Source: Beta vulgaris subsp. vulgaris
Taxonomy: Eukaryota; Streptophyta; Magnoliopsida; Caryophyllales; Amaranthaceae
Assembly (NCBI RefSeq): GCF_026745355.1
Contig: NC_079207.1
Location: forward strand, 17,368,325 to 17,432,324
DNA: 64,000 nucleotides
Direction: 5' to 3'
Below, piece by piece: positions 1-10,985 of the stretch. The notes under the pieces were generated by a model. It had not been told where the DNA came from. It made no database searches and worked only from the letters and a program-made list of their open reading frames with translations. The number at the start of each line of letters is the position of its first letter. Position 1 is the first letter of the stretch. Made by a program: the position numbers and the translations under genes.

Positions 1-1553
1 GAGTCCTGCTAGGAATTTTTCTTTCCAAAAGGGTTGGTTAGAATCTTCCCTAAGCATAACCCTAGTGAGAAAAGTATTCTTATACCATTGAAAATCACTA
101 AGTTTTTTGCATCTAAGATTAGATAAAAGATCTGCGTTTTTATCTCTTAGATGGGAGGAATCTCCAATGAAATGTAGAGATAAGGTAAAGATTAGAGTCG
201 AGACAGAATCTTGGGTTGGTTCTCCATTCTGGTTGAGAATGGGAACCCCATCTTCTGTTGTTTGGATAGCATTTAAAATGTCCAGTTGCTGTTGTTTGGT
301 GAGATAGAAATCCCACCATCCCTTTAACTGGCCAGAGAAGCCTGCAATTAACAGTTCTGCAACCGTTTTATCTGACGTACCAGATTGGGTTTTATAAGCA
401 TTTGAAGCCATGGTCATCTGTTGTAAAAGGTTTAAAATCTGGTGTTCACTCATGCCATCTATGTTCCATTCATAAATGGAAGATGCGTTATATTTTGGTT
501 GAACAATTGTGTTAGGCTGACTTCCAACCTGGAATTCACTAGATCTTATAGGAATAACATCAAGAGGACCAGAATTTTGCCAAGAGAGCTTAGCTATTTC
601 AGGTGTTTTGTCATGGATGGAGGTAGTCTCGGTATCGGTGTCTTCACCTAAGTTTAGGACACTGATAGTGTTATTCTGGACTGTTTCTTCCTCAACAACT
701 CGTGAGGTAGAAGGTTCCACCCTACTAAGTTGGTCTTTGATAGCTTGAAGAAATTCGGTTTTTGAAGTCATGACCTTGTTTTGTGCCTTTTGCGAAATCT
801 GAAATGGCTTAAAAATCGGATTTCGGAGGATCTTATCTACAGGGGTTGAGACCGAGTTTGTATCAGTTTTAAGGTTATGTTTCTCAATTCTGGAAAGTTG
901 CTTTCCTAACGTGTTAAGGGTAATATTGGTGAAGTTGTTTTGTAGGACAATATTTTTGAGGTTTGTGGTATCTTCATCTTGAGGTATCTTTAGAGGTGAG
1001 GCCTCTACCTTGTGCTCTCCTATGGAGAAGGTAATTTGTCGCAAAGGAGGATGGTCAGCTTGAACAGTGCCATCTGGAGTCTCCCAAATGGATGTCCTTT
1101 TGCTGGTGTTTACAGGTTCTTGGATTTAAAAGGGTAAACAATGTTGTGGTCAAAACTATAGAGTTCAAACCAGTCAAAAAATAAAATATGAGCTTTGTGT
1201 TGAACTAAAAAGTTGTAGTAACTTTCTTGTATTTGTGCACGTATATCTAGGAAATGTTCAAAAAACCACGTTCCCTTTGAGAGATTATGTGTGGCATAAA
1301 AGTCTTCATGAACTAATTTTTTATTGACCTCAAAGTTCTTTTCAAGGACGTTTAGCTCATTTGCAATGTTCTCAGTTATAACCGAAGCCGATGGGGAGTC
1401 TGGAGGAGACTGTCGTTCAGCATAAACGGGGTGTGGAACTTGGGTTCTATATTCAACATTTTGGATGGAAGGTGAGGGTATATCTGAGGTAGAATACCTT
1501 GGCCTCTCTGGATAATTGTTTCTAGGACAACTGATTTGTCGTTTGTAATGCAT
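1..1553 (-). pseudogene. Gag-like part of a caulimovirid-like / retroelement polyprotein (partial, broken)
   Basis: The minus strand is open from an ATG at 1553 to a stop near 1113. It then stays open in a second frame from about 1118 to the left window edge, so one frameshift separates the two parts. The upstream part (147 aa) is charged and ends in an aromatic-rich segment. The downstream part holds a Trp-rich capsid/gag-like domain around 60-470, with an Asn-Ile-Asp-Gly-Met-Ser segment and a Gly-Trp-Trp motif. That is the pattern of plant polyproteins that precede a zinc knuckle, protease and reverse transcriptase in caulimovirid-like and related elements. The 5' side runs straight into a TA microsatellite, so no promoter or LTR is visible. 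The frameshift makes expression unlikely. The exact family (endogenous pararetrovirus or LTR element) cannot be decided without the pol region, which lies outside the window. Confidence 0.6.
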
Positions 1554-1569
1554 GTTGTTTATAGAAGGT

Positions 1570-1604
1570 AGATGTATATATATTATATATATTAATATAT
1601 TATA

Positions 1605-1665
<61 letters not shown>
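1570..1665. repeat. (TA)n microsatellite
   Basis: About 95 bases of almost pure alternating T and A, imperfect in the first 40 bases and perfect afterwards. It abuts the start of the minus-strand polyprotein remnant. Confidence 0.95.
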
Positions 1666-1668
<3 letters not shown>

Positions 1669-2789
1669 TTAATTCTATGCTCATGTAAGTATTAATACAC
1701 ATTAGCCTAAATCATAAATATGCCAATGCCAACATATGTTCATATAATAGTATTAATATTAACTAATGTTAGCATCAATAAAAAATATACATTAGCCTAA
1801 ATCATAAATAAATTAACTTAACACAAGTTATTACAATTTTTTTAGGAGGACAAGTAATTACATAATTGTATTATATTATACCTTTTTTTTTTAATGAACT
1901 TTAATATTTTTTTTGGGTAAACCATTATATTATACCTTGGTTTATAATAATTTGATGCACTGATAATGCATCTGATTACAAGCCCACTCACAAAAAAATA
2001 AAAAATTCATTTTTAATAAATATCTAACAAAGACTAACATTAGTACATTACACATGGTACAAGTACACCTACGGACCTACCCTACAAGTTTCACATAGTT
2101 GTCAACTTCTCATTCAAATACATAACTTATGATAACACATCATCTTCTACAGTATACATCTCAACCTTTTTAATTTTTAAAAAAAACATCTTCTTCTTCC
2201 CTTCTACGGTACATCTCAGCCTTTTTTAATTTTCAAAAAAACACCATTCTTCATTCATCTTCTTCATCTGGTGAACCTCTTCACGCCAAGCATCAAGAAA
2301 TCACAAAAATAAATTCTTTCTCTTCTACTTTTCTTCACACAACAGAAACTCACAAAGAGGGAACAACAAACAAGAAGACAACCAAGTATCAACATGCAAG
2401 AAAATAAACGCCAAGCATCACAGCAAAACAAATGGCAGAATTGCCAAAAAAAAAAATTCAGAAAACGAAAGTAATGCACAAAATATTGAGGTTAGTTGTT
2501 ACCTGAATATTTGAAAATTATTTGATTCTTGTGTTGTGCTCTTAATTTGTTACTCTCATCTACTACTTTGTTGAGTTTTCAATTTTTATGTCTTCTACTC
2601 TTTTAGGTTAGGGGTTTATATAGTTAATTTTGTTGTTTGTTTATGTTGGATTTTTTTTGAAATTCAAGATACGAATTATATGATTTTTGCTTTATTTCAT
2701 GTCAAAAATCTACTTTTCCTGCCTACAATCTTCCCACCGCTTGTAAATTTGTCATCTTCTTCTTCCCTAGGCCCCACTGAAAAGAACGG
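1666..2789. other. AT-rich intergenic stretch with a short tandem duplication
   Basis: No supportable gene. A block at about 2130-2190 (CATCTTCTAC...TACATCTCA...CCTTTTTAATTTT) is repeated imperfectly at about 2190-2255. A short phrase (CATTAGCCTAAATCATAAAT) occurs at both about 1700 and 1790. Open frames here are low complexity. Confidence 0.5.
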
Positions 2790-2945
2790 TCATTTTAACG
2801 TTCTAGAACGGCGTTACACCATTCTGTAACGGCGTAACGCCGAGAATATTGTGAATTAAAAAAAAACGTTACATAACGGTATATAACGGAACGACCACTC
2901 ACAAATCCGTTACAAAGCGGCCGTTCCATAACCGAACGGTCGAGT
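2785..2945. repeat. Cluster of AACGG/CCGTT motifs
   Basis: About ten copies of AACGG or its complement CCGTT, together with related AACG motifs, occur in 160 bases on both strands, separated by short AT-rich linkers. The motif occurs near both edges (GAACGGTCAT near 2785 and CCGAACGGTCGA near 2932). AACGG is the core of the plant MSA element bound by three-repeat MYB proteins, but no cell-cycle gene is next to it. It may instead be the subterminal repeat region of an old transposon. Confidence 0.5.
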
Positions 2946-4405
2946 TTTTCTTCCCTGGTCCTAACACCAACTCAAATCGAAACCTCGCACATAACTTTGA
3001 TTCTCGCTTTGATTTTCACATTTTGAATATATTTTGCATTTTTCTCATCAATTTGCTCTCTCTTTCTTTTCTTTTCAATATAATAGAAATCCAAATGAAA
3101 CAATAAGAGCTTTCTTTCATATCTTTTGCTTTTCTTTTCTTTTTTCGCAATTTTCTTCAAATTTTGCAATCATGCACGCACATGGACTTACTTTCAACAA
3201 AAGACTTAACTCAACACAAACTAGACATGTACTCCACTTTGGGGAAAGTTTGGCCATGACTTATTATGAGGCTTAAGCAAAAATAGGATAGGAAGGCTCA
3301 AATGGGTTGAGAAGCGAATAATCATGCCGGGATAAAAGCTTTGTGGCTTTTAAGCTCCTATTTCTAGCAAAAAGAAACGCCCTCCTTCGGGATTCAACAC
3401 ACACGGGAAAAGGCAATCCAATCAACCAACTCACCTAATTTCAAAAAGACTCTACCAAAAGTTATTGTTCTCAAGGATCACTTAAGGTCACACCAAGGCT
3501 TCCAAAATCATCAATTAAAATGCTGGAAAGCTCTTCCAATCAAGTTATGAGCACTCTTAGCAATATGTCATGCATACAACCAAGGTACCCTAAAAGTAGA
3601 AATAAAAATGTTTTTGTGTTTTTTTTTATGCAAACCTAACATGCAAAAGCACTAAAAAGAACCTCAATACAAAGAGGAAAAAATGTTGAGATGGAGAGAG
3701 CACATGCTAACTCCCCCAAGCATAAGACAAACTTCGTTCTCGAAGTGTACAAGCAAAGAGAAAGTAAGGGATGAGGTAAGGGCACAAAATCAATCAAAAA
3801 TCCTAATCAAGATAAGGACACGAGTCTCAAAATACCTGCCAAAAAGAGCTCTTTTAGGATAATTAGCTAGACCTTACCACTAAATAATTTGACAAAATCT
3901 CAATAGTTTGTTAAGCATTAGCACACATTTCACAATGGATCAAATAGGTATGATATAAAAAAAGATGCACAAATTTCAATGCTCTATATGCTTACCAAGT
4001 AATGAGTGCCGGAAATAATGAAATTTCCAAGAGAATCCTGGAAAGTATGAAGAACAAACATTAAAATTCAAATAAAAAGAAGAAAACAATGAGTTCTCCT
4101 TTTGATGATCCTTGCAAATTTTAAGCTCGGTCCTATCCTCGATGACTTTCATTTGGGTCTTGTGAAGGTTTAAAGAGGTCAAAGGCTCTTCCAATGGTGA
4201 AACTTTGAGGGAGGGAATAAGATGGGAAAGGAAGGAACTAAGTCGATTTTCCTTGAAAAAGGAATATGAAGAGAACGATAGAAACAAAAGTCTCATCAAC
4301 TACTTTTTCAACATCATTAGACTTTATAGTGTAAACTTTCTCAACAAATGATTCCTCTACTCGGGATTCTCATCCATATCCCAATCATCATCTTCATTGT
4401 TATAG

Positions 4406-4840
4406 TCATACAAGAGTGATTTTGATTATTGATAATTTGACCCAATGTTTGATTGATATTTTGCTAGATTCGACAATGTTGTCCATCATAGAATCACATC
4501 TCTTTAACAATGCCATATTTTCTTTGAGTGAATTAAGAATTTCAGAATAAACATGGCGTTCACAGCTAGAGACATCTTCTAAATTTGAGAAAGTGGTATT
4601 TCCATGGTCCCACTCATAAGTGTCTCTAGACAACCACCCAAAGAAACTCCATGCTTCATCAAAGTGTTGGGATCGAAATTCACCATTAAACATAGACTCC
4701 ACATTTCTCTTGTATGCATATTCAAACCCTCATATATCACCTCAACATCTCCCAAATCTCAAGCTATACTTAGTTAGAAAAGTGCTCTCAAATCTCTGAT
4801 AATAAGTCCAAAATGGTTCATCCTCATATTGAGAAAAAAA
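4406..4840 (-). pseudogene. Gag-like fragment of the Ty3-type remnant
   Basis: A minus-strand frame has an ATG at 4702 and codes 98 aa. Translation continues in the same style upstream (about 4840-4703) but with stop codons. It holds Asp-Glu-Pro-Phe-Trp followed by an aromatic segment, then Phe-Asp-Glu-Ala-Trp and Asp-Thr-Tyr-Glu-Trp, which resembles plant Ty3 gag. It has no zinc knuckle and is followed by stops. Its position just downstream of the primer-binding site fits gag. Confidence 0.55.
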
Positions 4841-5019
4841 GAAGTTTGTCATTTAAAAAAAAACTTATGTACAAAATCCTAGACTCATATAAACTACACT
4901 TACAACATAAAATAGAGACAAGATAAAAAAAACCAATAAAGAAAAGTAAAAAAATAAAATAAAAAAAGGATCAATTAAGCAATTTCAAACTTAAGAAAAC
5001 TTCAATCGATAGCACAATT

Positions 5020-5037
5020 TTCCCGACAACGACGCCA
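5020..5037 (-). other. Primer-binding site (tRNA-Asp-like)
   Basis: On the minus strand TGGCGTCGTTGTCGGGAA lies three bases after the LTR terminus. It differs at a few positions from the 3' end complement typical of Athila/Tat elements (TGGCGCCGTTGCCGGGGA). It fixes the strand of the element and the inner LTR boundary. Confidence 0.75.
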
Positions 5038-5040
5038 TTC

Positions 5041-6760
5041 TGATACGAGGTTTTAGTGTGTCAATAGAACACGCAATCCTTTCCAAACAATATTTATAAC
5101 CTAACAAGTAATTACTAAGAACGTAATAAAGGCAAATCAAGGGTCGATCTACAGGAAAAATAGGATTAATTAAAGCCTATCAAGTATAAATTACTTAATT
5201 GAAAGGTTTTGGGTGGGTTCAAAATGATTTGGTAACAATTACTAGCTAATGTTAGAGAACTATCAAATAAAGCGAGTTAAAATATCAAATAGAAAGACAC
5301 TAGATTAAATTACTATATGAATAAGAATGGACAATGATGTTAATGCGATTGTGAAGCAAAGGAGACGATTATGCAAGGTTTAATTTTCCTCTAAAATACT
5401 CGGGTCCTCTCTCGAATGGTCCTCAAGAATAATCACTTAATCAATCAACTAAATCCTCTCTCGAATGATCTTTATTACAATTGATTAAGAGATTAATAAT
5501 TCGAAAAACCTAATAAAGGCTCCCCTTAATTTTTACCCAATATCTTGGCCTATAAATTAAGTTGATTCTTGGGGATGATAAAATAGTTCAAAATTCGATT
5601 TAAGAACATTTCAATTCAAAATATCGAAGCATAAATGTGATCAATATCTATCCTAAGGTCTCAAAACACCAAGATCAATGCATAAAATTCTTCAGAACAT
5701 CACAATCACATTAATAAAACATTTAAGTATTTAACCCTAATCCATACTTTTACCCTAACCCTAGATAAAAAACTACTCATTAATCACGGATTCTAAACAA
5801 TTAAACATGAAATATATGACTAATCTATGGCTAAAAATGATTATGAGATAAATTATCTAATAGAAATAACAATTATGAGACTATAAGAATGGAAAACTAA
5901 TAATATGGAAGAACAAAAACAACCATGAAAAGATAAAATAAAAACTGAAAATTTGAAATTAAATTGAATAAAAAGTACCTTCGAAGTTGTAGGAATCACA
6001 AACTATGATCTAGTAATCTCAAATCTTTGACAAAACTAATGTGTTTATCTCTCTAATATGAACCCTAAAACACTCTCAGTCTAGAATAATAAAGCATAAT
6101 AAAAACTTAAAACAAAAACTCTCGTTTTTAAGTGGGCTCGAGTTTTTTTCTTTTGCGTATTCGAATGGTGCGGGCACACCAAAACTAGGTGCGGGCGCAC
6201 CAAAACCAGGTGCGGGTGCACCATTGTTTCTGATGTGGTCGGACAGTTCAACTAAAAACGAGTATATAACTTCTTCGTTTTTTATCCAAATCAAGCTTAT
6301 GACCAATTGTTGGAAAGATATCGAAATGATCTTTCACTTCCAACTAGAATTACATTCATCCTATTTGTAGTTCGAAAGTTGTTTTAATTTGAAGTTCCTC
6401 ATACAAGATTTTATGACACTTTGTGGTCCTTTGTGCGAGCGGACTTAGGGCATGGTGCAAGCACACTATTTCTCAACGTGTATTATATTTTAATTGCTTC
6501 ATTTTGCCAACTCTACAACTCATATCCATCTTAGGTAGTTCCACCTATACTAAGAATATAAAACAGGGTGAAAGCAAATGTACTAGAAATTCAGTCAAAA
6601 ATGACTGATTAAAAAATCTAGCAAAATATCACTATGATAAAAAATGATCAAGTGAATGTAATAGAAGGGGAAATGGAGAAGAAAGAGGGAAGAAAAGGGA
6701 GAAAGAGGATCAAAATGAGCTTAAAGGAGTCCATAAAGTACGTTAAAAACGCACTTATCA
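5041..6760 (-). repeat. LTR (5' LTR of the minus-strand Ty3 remnant)
   Basis: About 1720 bases bounded by TGATACGAGG on the left and CGCACTTATCA on the right, giving inverted TGATA...TATCA ends. The inner edge is set by the primer-binding site and the outer edge by the switch to the inverted-repeat element at 6761. Frames inside are short and unlikely to code. Confidence 0.7.
6167..6222. repeat. Three 21-base palindromic units inside the LTR
   Basis: GGTGCGGGCGCACC-like palindromes start at 6167, 6188 and 6209, exactly 21 bases apart, each followed by AAAACYA or similar. Each unit can fold as a GC-rich hairpin in an otherwise AT-rich LTR. Confidence 0.8.
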
Positions 6761-7795
6761 CCAGGTTCCCTCCCATGTGTTCACAATTCATCAGGTACCC
6801 CTTAGTTTTATGAAATACACCAAAATATCCTTAATGACTAACGACGTTAACAACCGTTATTCATAACCGTAATTAACCTCTAATTAACCCCTAATTAATC
6901 CAACTTCTAACTAACCCTAACTCCAAACCCCATCCCACACCTTCCCACCAGCCCCCACCTCCATCCCCGTAGCCCCCCTCCACCCCACCCACCCCGTCGA
7001 ACCCCCCCTCCCCTCACCACTCCGCCTAAACCCTGCCGATCTTCGTCTCCTCCCTAACTTGCAGATTTGCGCCATTCCAAATTTGTATCCTTAGCATCGA
7101 AAAGATTTTGAGCACAAATTCGAGTAAAATTGTGAGGATGAAAATCGAGGAGAAGCTGATGAAGAGAGAAAACTATGAAGAGGAGAGAGATATAGGGGAT
7201 GAAAATCGACGGAGAGGATGAAGAGGAGAGAGAAATAGGGCATGAAAATTGACAGGGGTTAGGGGAAGGGGGTTCGGCGGGGTCATGGGGCTTAGGTAGT
7301 GTGACGGCGACAGCTACAACATGGTTGGGCGTTAGGGTGGCGGCACGGCAAGCGTGTGACGCTAGGCAACAGTCTAGACGAGCAACAAAGGAGGAGGAGG
7401 CAACGAGCAATGGAGATCAGGAAGATAAGGAAGGGAGGTGGTGGCGAGAGGTTTAGGCGGCAGTGGTGGTTCACACAGGCTGGGCGTAGTAGGGGGGTGT
7501 CGCAGTAGTGGTGTTGGGTGTGGGGAGGGCGTTGCTGGGGGTGTTGGGGTTACTGGGAGATAGGGAAGGGTTAGGGTTAAAATTTAGGGTTAGTTAGGAG
7601 TTAGGTTAATTAGGGTTAATTATGGGTTAATTAGAGGTTAATTACGGTTAAGACTATCGGCGGTTAACGCCGTCAATCATTAAGGGTATTTGAGTGTATT
7701 TATATAAAACTGAGAAAAATCTGGTGAATTTTGAAAACATGAGGGGTACCTGGTGAATTTTTTGAAAACTCGGGGGTATCAGGTAAAAAAACCGG
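6761..7795. mobile_element. Inverted-repeat (foldback or MULE-like) non-autonomous element
   Basis: The left arm (about 6761-6930) and right arm (about 7570-7795) are imperfect inverted copies. Both contain CACCAGGT(A/T)CCC at their outer part, then a segment reading TTAATGA...GACG.CGTTAAC, then TAATTAACCTCTAATTAACC. The middle (about 6930-7560) is CCACC-rich and then GA/GT-rich, with no convincing gene; the 118-residue minus-strand frame there is Ser/His/Pro-rich low complexity. The LTR element on the left appears to have inserted into the outermost part of the left arm, so that end and any target-site duplication are missing. Confidence 0.7.
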
Positions 7796-7905
7796 AAAAA
7801 CTACTCTTGGTTATATCGTCCCCGGTTTACAATAATTTTCTCAACTGATTGGTTTTGGTTGGATTACTTTGTAAATTCATTTTATTTTAGAAAAAAAGAA
7901 TCTTA

Positions 7906-8109
7906 GAGCTTGTTCATTATCGTTTTTTGCTTTCATTTTTTTAACCAAACAAAATATGTAAATCAGAAAATTAAGTTTTCAATTTTAAGTTGTCAATGTT
8001 TCAAAATTGACATGTCCGGTACAAGGATGACTAAATTTAGTTTTATTATATCCCTTATATCATACTAGTTTTACGAAAATTGAAAAATGACAATGATAAT
8101 GAATCAACC
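7906..8109. mobile_element. Tourist-like MITE
   Basis: A 204-base element flanked by TTA on both sides (7903-7905 and 8110-8112). The terminal inverted repeats begin GAGCTTGTTCATTATC on the left and GGTTGATTCATTATC on the complement of the right end. The 3-base TTA duplication fits the PIF/Harbinger superfamily. Confidence 0.7.
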
Positions 8110-8112
8110 TTA

Positions 8113-9070
8113 AATTACTACTTTTAGCTAATAGTTTCCATCTATCCCCTCAAGAGATATTCCCATCAATCTTTTAGCCAATATCTAAATTTCCATTAAT
8201 TATTGTTATTTTTGCCTATTTTTAGAGTGTGATCTCCATTTTTGATAAAAATATTCCTAGTCTAGTCAGATGTAAAAAATAGGGGTAAATCACGATTGGT
8301 TAAGTCCAATCAAGACTAGTAATTTTAGTTCTCATAAGTTCATGAAATATATCACACTTTAATATTTTTTTTCAAGGTTAAAATCGCAATTCGAAAACTA
8401 AATAACAAGTTTGACTTTATAAAATTACTTAATTATATACATTGTAAGTTCAATTTCGGAAACAAAATAATAATCAAAAACCAAGAAAACAACCTTATAA
8501 ATTACATAAAATATTTTCAAAACTAGTAATTTACAACTTGTCTTTGAAAGTTATAACTACCAAATCAAATACTGAGAAATATTAAATACTCAATCCGTTT
8601 CTCAAAGTCCTACTCATTACTTTTCCATCCGTTTTTTTTTAAGTTCTACTCAATTGCTCCGAATTGAGGAAATAATAAAACACGAGCATAAAATAAAATA
8701 TTTCAGACTGAAACTGTATTCTAATCAATTTTCTAAGCCCACCTATGAATGTTTTTTATATATAAATAGTTCTACTAAGTTCACATTCTAAAACGTTTAA
8801 AAATAGTTTTATAAAAGCTCATCTCCGAAAACCTTTTAAAAATAGTTTTATCAAGCCCGTTTTACCATTTTTAAGCCCATCTTAATTAATAAAGTTAATT
8901 AATTTTATTGATTAATTTTATTAGATTTTAAAATATTTTCAAAACAATTTTTATGAAAAAACATCTTTACCTAAAGTTTTTACAAAACGTCTATCTTTAT
9001 TTAACATCTTTTTCTTATTTATCTAACATCGTTTTCCTAAAATTTTTGAATAAAATCAATTTTAAAAACC
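8113..9070. other. AT-rich intergenic, no gene seen
   Basis: Homopolymer-rich AT sequence without conserved coding. Around 8590-8650 there are two copies of a phrase like CAATCCGTTT / CCATCCGTTT that may be the worn end of another MITE, but a matching opposite end was not found. Confidence 0.5.
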
Positions 9071-9073
9071 TAA

Positions 9074-9898
9074 GGGCTTGTTCTTCCCAGCTTATTTTCA
9101 ATTCAGTTCAGTTCAGCTCCAATCAGTTCAGTTCAGTTCAGCTCCATTCTTTTATGACCATTTTGTTAAATATTATTATTATGTTGGTATAATTTATTTT
9201 ACTAATTACTCTTATTATTATTATTATTATTTATATTTATATCATTACTATTAAGTATTATTGTTGTTGTTTCTATATATTATTGTTGTTTATTATAGCT
9301 TTACTCATTATTTACTATTATTATTAGGAGGAATATGGTTTAGGACAAAGCACAAATAAACCCACGTTTTCTAGCCTATAAACCAATCAAATCGTGTCAA
9401 GACGGTTTATGATGTAATTTTCACTGTGCAACCCAATCATTATTTTTATTACTAAATATTATTGCATTATTAAATCTTATTATTAAAATAGTAATATTAA
9501 TTTACTTCTTAGATATTATTATTATTATCATATATCATCAAGTATTAATATATTAATACAAATAATATAAAATAATAATTATTAATTATCATTAATTATT
9601 ATTATTATTATTTATTTATGATTATTAATATTATATATTTATAACTATCATTTAAAAATATCCAAAATACTATTATTATTATTATTATTATTATTATTCA
9701 TTACTATTACTTATCATTATAATTATTATTTAATATTAATATTATTTATATATTTTTTACATTCAATTTAATTCAATTTAATTCAATTTAATTTAATTCA
9801 ATTCAATTCAATTCAATTCAGTTCAGTTCAGTTCAGTTCAGCTCAGCTCCAATCAGTTCAGTTCAGTTCAGCTGTTTTATATCGAAGAGAATAGGCCC
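9074..9898. mobile_element. Tourist-like MITE with TTCAG and ATT repeats
   Basis: Flanked by TAA on both sides (9071-9073 and 9899-9901). The ends are GGGCTTGTTCTTC on the left and GAATAGGCCC on the right. Just inside each end are arrays of TTCAG (ATTCAGTTCAGTTCAG), with AT-rich (ATT)n trinucleotide runs in the middle. Copies with related ends occur at 24369, 34562 and 44669. Confidence 0.75.
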
Positions 9899-10036
9899 TA
9901 ATTATTTTCAGTTGCCTATTACTCCCTAAAAATCAAAACCTATATAAATACTTCTCCCTCAAACCCAACTAAGGCTCACGACACCATAACTCCCATTCTC
10001 CACACCTATCATCCAAATTCCTCTTGTAAAAAAGAA

Positions 10037-10985
10037 GTGAAAGTATTGGGTCAGACCGTCTGACCAATACTTAGTGTCAGACGGGCATAGCCCAAACCTC
10101 TTCCTGAATTCCTCTTCACCTTCGGGAGTTTGACAGACCAAAACCAGTAATATCTTTCCATTTCCAAATCTCTCATTCACTCTTACTTCATCTTCTTCAA
10201 CCACCAACACATATTCATTCTCCAACATTTCCGTAACTATCACCTGTTTGTACTCTTACATCTTTGAACAAGAAGAAAACCCCAATTTAAGAATCTTGCA
10301 ACACTCCCTCTCTTCGTTTTCTTCTTCATTAGACCTTACAACGCCATTGATTTCTAACTAATCTAGCCGCATCATTCCGAAGAACCTCCAAGAAAGAATC
10401 CTCCAATGCTTTAGAAAGGCCGGCACGGGTTCGAGCCTCAGTAAGGGAACGTTTATCGAGCAACCAAACGCAAACGGCGGAATACTGAGAAGCAGGGTCA
10501 CACAATCGGTGTCGACATCGAAGTTTTCTATCGATGGGACGAAATGACAGCAGAAAGAGATGTGTGCAGCGAAGCAGAGGTGAGGGAAGGAGAGAGAAAA
10601 TGATGTTAATTTCAGTCTTCATTCTTTTTCTATTTTCCATTTTCAGTTGGACGTTGTTTTCTTTCAGTTGGATTTTGTTTTGTTTCAGTTGGACTTTGTT
10701 TTCTTTCAGTTGGACTTTGTTTTGTTTCAGTTGGACTTTGTTTCGTAATATGTATACCAACTGAAACAAATAATGGACCAACTAAAACAAAAAATGGACC
10801 AACTGAAAGAAATAATGGGCCAACTGAAAGAAATAATGGACTAACTGAAAAAAAATGAAGACTACCTGAAAAAAAAATGAAGACTACCTGAAAGAAAATT
10901 AAGACTAACTGAAAAAAAATTGGAACCACCTGAAAGTCGTCCGACCAAAGATTATGGTCGGACGAGTCCGACACAATACGTTCTC
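10037..10985. mobile_element. MULE-like element with possible captured coding sequence
   Basis: Flanked by a perfect 9-base direct repeat AAAAAAGAA (10028-10036 and 10986-10994), the length used by Mutator-type transposases. The ends are inverted: GTGAAAGTATTGGGTCAGAC on the left, GAGAACGTATTGTGTCGGAC on the complement of the right. Each end also contains a nearly perfect palindrome (GGTCAGACCGTCTGACC, and GTCGGACGAGTCCGAC). Inside are GC-richer protein-like stretches on the minus strand, about 10240-10070 and about 10540-10330. The latter encodes a run with Cys-Val-Trp-Leu-Leu-Asp and Leu-Leu/Glu-rich sequence that looks captured from a host gene I do not recognise. No transposase is present. 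Confidence 0.7.
10644..10860. repeat. Head-to-head arrays of a 21-base unit
   Basis: CAGTTGGA starts at 10644, 10665, 10686, 10707 and 10728, exactly 21 bases apart. From 10757 the complementary core CCAACTG/A recurs at 10757, 10778, 10799, 10820 and about 10841, again every 21 bases. The arrays are therefore inverted about a centre near 10752 and could form a long hairpin. They lie inside the MULE-like element. Confidence 0.9.

Larger units (their letters stand above)
3290..6760 (-). mobile_element. Ty3-type LTR retrotransposon remnant, internally deleted, minus strand
   Basis: Reading on the minus strand: a 5' LTR (6760-5041), a 3-base spacer, a tRNA-type primer-binding site (5037-5020), a gag-like fragment (about 4840-4406), then a CTTATGCTTGGGGGAG stretch (about 3727-3712) of the kind that follows pol in Athila/Tat elements. 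Only about 1.3 kb separates the primer site from the G-rich stretch, and no protease, reverse transcriptase or integrase is visible, so the coding core is deleted. No 3' LTR was found to the left, so the left limit is uncertain. The primer site resembles the tRNA-Asp type of Athila/Tat. The element ends inside the arm of the inverted-repeat element that follows. Confidence 0.7.

Noticed and set aside
1570..1665. Promoter TATA boxes in the TA tract
   Set aside because: A pure microsatellite; the adjacent frame is broken and no leader or transcription signal supports a promoter.
7054..7474. Minus-strand frames in the centre of the inverted-repeat element
   Set aside because: They are low-complexity (Ser/His/Pro-rich) shadows of a GA/GT-rich stretch and have no recognisable domain.
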